The notes beneath the pieces were generated by a model. The model saw nothing but the letters and a program-made list of their open reading frames with translations. It was not told where the DNA came from and searched no databases. Positions 14,066 through 15,735 of a DNA stretch of 15,735 nucleotides are shown here, piece after piece (the stretch's first letter is position 1; each line of letters starts with the position of its first letter). The stretch is from assembly GCA_945787305.1 (NCBI GenBank), contig CALZIH010000056.1, forward strand, positions 1 to 15,735, written 5' to 3'. A program made the translations under genes and the position numbers. The DNA comes from an uncultured Desulfobulbaceae bacterium. GTDB lineage: Bacteria > Desulfobacterota > Desulfobulbia > Desulfobulbales > Desulfobulbaceae.

Positions 14066-14974
14066 ATAGAAACCAAACAACTGAAAACTTTCGTCGCCGT
14101 TTATAAAAGCTGCAGCTTCACAAAGGCTTCCGAGCTTCTTGCAATAAGTCAGCCGGCGATCAGTGAACACATAAAAACGCTGGAAAACAGCCTTGACTGC
14201 AAACTTTTCGACAGGTTGGGACGATCGATTCGACCAACTAGAAAAGCAGAAATACTCTACCCCAAGGCCCTGGCTATTATTGATGATCTGAATCAACTTG
14301 AAGAAGAGCTGATAGCCGAGGATCATAATGTTTCCGGTGAACTCATCATTGGCGCAAGCACCATCCCCGGCGCCTATATCCTGCCGCGCCTTGCCACCCT
14401 CTTCAAACCCGAACATCCAGAAATTTCTTTGGAAATTAGGATCTCGGATTCAGAAAAAATAATAGATTCCGTATTAAATCACGACCTGCTCATTGGTATT
14501 GTCGGCACCAAAATCGTCTCTAAAAAATTAACATTTTTACCATTTGCAGAGGATGAATTGATCTTGGCAGCAGCACCTGAGCGAAACATCGCCAATAAGG
14601 TATCATTACAAGAACTCCTAACGCTGCCTTTTCTTCTGCGGGAAAGCGGATCGGGCACAAGAAAATCCATGGAAGATTTCTGGATCCGGAATGATATTGA
14701 AATAAGTCAATTGAACAAAATAGCCGTTCTTGGCTCAAATACCGCCATTAAAGAAGCCATCAAGGCAAATCTCGGGGTATCGATTCTGTCTCGCCTTTCA
14801 ATCTGTGACGAACTTGAAGCTGGAACATTACGGGAAATCGAAGTGAAGGGGTTAATCATGAAGCGAATGTTTTTTGTCATCACTCCCCTTAAGCGAACCC
14901 TGCCAAATCACTATAACGTCTTTCTCAAGCGACTCATGGCACGAGGGAATGTCAGGTACGGAACCAATGGGTAG
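14066..14974 (+). CDS. LysR-family regulator of the selenium-associated type, ATA start
   Basis: A 302-residue LysR regulator. The N-terminal helix-turn-helix (about 1-60) reads TKQLKTFVAVYKSCSFTKA and then ASELLAISQPAISEHIKTLE. The effector domain begins near residue 90 with GELIIGASTIPGAYILPRL, resembling the LysR subfamily found beside selenium genes in anaerobes. It is divergent from selD, so it probably controls the selD-TSUP operon. The frame is open back to 13970 without ATG, GTG or TTG. The family N-terminus aligns with ATA at 14066, which is preceded by AGGGG at 7 nt spacing, so I use ATA as start. The first GTG/TTG/ATG-type codon after it is TTG at 14216, which would remove the DNA-binding domain. 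A mutated or mis-sequenced ATG is the other explanation. Confidence 0.9.
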   Translation: METKQLKTFVAVYKSCSFTKASELLAISQPAISEHIKTLENSLDCKLFDRLGRSIRPTRKAEILYPKALAIIDDLNQLEEELIAEDHNVSGELIIGASTIPGAYILPRLATLFKPEHPEISLEIRISDSEKIIDSVLNHDLLIGIVGTKIVSKKLTFLPFAEDELILAAAPERNIANKVSLQELLTLPFLLRESGSGTRKSMEDFWIRNDIEISQLNKIAVLGSNTAIKEAIKANLGVSILSRLSICDELEAGTLREIEVKGLIMKRMFFVITPLKRTLPNHYNVFLKRLMARGNVRYGTNG

Positions 14975-15063
14975 AATAACAGGGAATACCCATCAAAATG
15001 TATCGGTACAGAGAGGGGGGGGGCGGGGGGATATTTAGGAAAAATCAGAACATTACCTATTTT
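14975..15063. repeat. Intergenic G-rich tract
   Basis: A G9-C-G6 run (15015-15030) lies between the converging LysR gene and the unknown membrane protein gene. It could be a slippage site or fold as a quadruplex. No terminator with a T-tract is seen. Confidence 0.6.
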
Positions 15064-15627
15064 TCATTCATCAATGTTACGCATGGCGTTCCTAATTCTT
15101 GCTACCCTGACAACCTCTTTTAGGTCATTTATTATTTGAGCGCCTAAGCTTATTTCTGGGGCACATTTTGCAGTAAACTTCAGGCAGGTGCCAAGTAAAC
15201 AGCACACGGGGATAAAGTAGAGGACAATCCCTGAATAAAAGGTAAGTGGATAATTGAAATCGAAAATGTTCGAAGCTGTTATGGCTGTCAAGGTCATGAT
15301 CCAACAAAGACGATGAAGTATGCCGTGGCCGTCGTAGAAATATCTCCTAATGGCCAAAGCTTGAACTGCAAGGCCAATCAGCAAGCAATTTATTAAGACA
15401 CCCAAAGTTGATCTAAAAGATAGATACAAAAGGTTCTGATTGAGCTCTAAAAGGACAGGAAAAAAGTGTGAGCCTGAGTAATTCTTTACAAAGTAATATC
15501 CAACCTGGGTGTCTTTATAAAATATCCAGAGATAATTTACATATAATAACAAAATTGCATAGGCCAAAACTACGGTAACGAATTGAATCAAAAGGGTAAT
15601 AAGCTGTTGAAGATCTCCCGACACCAC
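15064..15627 (-). CDS. Four-helix membrane protein of unknown function
   Basis: A 187-residue predicted inner-membrane protein that I do not recognise. About four hydrophobic segments are visible: residues about 7-35, 78-97, 109-125 and 130-150. The last 35-40 residues are polar and basic, probably cytoplasmic. There are no Cys motifs typical of cofactors and no enzyme signature. The start is uncertain: tandem GTG codons at 15627 and 15624 follow CTTAAGG, a weak ribosome site at very short spacing. The frame is open for 14 more codons upstream without ATG. No ATG occurs early in the frame, so a GTG or TTG start is needed. It is convergent with the LysR gene and may form its own unit. Its coding reality is supported mainly by length and the coherent membrane pattern. 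Confidence 0.6.
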   Translation of the reverse strand: MVSGDLQQLITLLIQFVTVVLAYAILLLYVNYLWIFYKDTQVGYYFVKNYSGSHFFPVLLELNQNLLYLSFRSTLGVLINCLLIGLAVQALAIRRYFYDGHGILHRLCWIMTLTAITASNIFDFNYPLTFYSGIVLYFIPVCCLLGTCLKFTAKCAPEISLGAQIINDLKEVVRVARIRNAMRNIDE

Positions 15628-15735
15628 CTTAAGATGCCAAGCTTGGCTTATTTTACCCTGTGCCTTAAGTCAGGCAAATCGTAATCTCCGGTATTAAAAA
15701 ATTTTTCTTGTAGCAAAAAAGCTCTCTGAGGGTGG
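15628..15735. other. Window end without a supported gene
   Basis: A perfect 12-bp palindrome, GCCAAGCTTGGC, lies at 15637-15648, and there are A/T-rich runs near 15697-15720. No start or stop of a further gene can be placed. Confidence 0.4.

Noticed and set aside
14216..14974. LysR gene starting at TTG 14216
   Set aside because: It would lose the helix-turn-helix that is plainly encoded upstream in the same frame, from 14066.

Overview
The window looks like chromosomal DNA of an anaerobic deltaproteobacterium (Desulfobacterota), possibly a sulfate reducer near Desulfobulbaceae. The reasons are a mercury-methylation gene pair (hgcAB), a selenocysteine-containing SelD, a selenium-type LysR regulator and an Isf-like iron-sulfur flavoprotein. 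The lineage is inferred from gene content, not from a phylogeny.

Layout. 1-2328 (minus): most of a RecQ-family helicase with an N-terminal DEDD-type exonuclease domain, a WRN-like architecture; its C-terminus lies outside the window. 2712-3658 (minus): a small helical protein of unknown function and an Isf-like flavoprotein. 3717-4797: a REP-associated tyrosine transposase (RAYT) gene enclosed by imperfect inverted repeats, one of which encodes its C-terminus and stop codon. 4837-7168 (minus): two terminators, tRNA-Met(CAU), a groEL terminator, groEL and groES. 7404-8489 (minus): branched-chain aminotransferase ilvE. 8802-9977 (plus): an AI-2E/PerM-family membrane protein.

10064-11871 (minus) is the most important region: an operon arsR-hgcA-hgcB. 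HgcA (corrinoid protein with the cap-helix motif NVWCAAGK and a C-terminal membrane domain) and HgcB (two [4Fe-4S] clusters, C-terminal Cys-Cys) are the proteins known to make methylmercury. The conserved hgcA frame runs upstream, with no start codon, into an in-frame TGA at 11450-11452. Beyond it the frame stays open to a GTG that overlaps the arsR stop (GTGA) behind a strong Shine-Dalgarno. The TGA follows a Cys codon, and about 20 nt past it is a hairpin with apical loop GGUC, as expected for a bacterial SECIS. I read it as a selenocysteine-containing HgcA of 399 residues. The arsR promoter carries a perfect dyad over its -10 element, so the operon is probably under ArsR control.

11973-14974 is a selenium module next to hgcAB: selD (also with an in-frame TGA as Sec and a perfect SECIS hairpin), a TSUP/TauE-SafE transporter 5 nt downstream of it, and a divergent LysR regulator that seems to start at a rare ATA codon. 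SelD makes the selenophosphate needed for Sec-tRNA, so the module would supply both SelD and the proposed seleno-HgcA. The window ends with a G-rich tract and a four-helix membrane protein of unknown function (15064-15627, minus).
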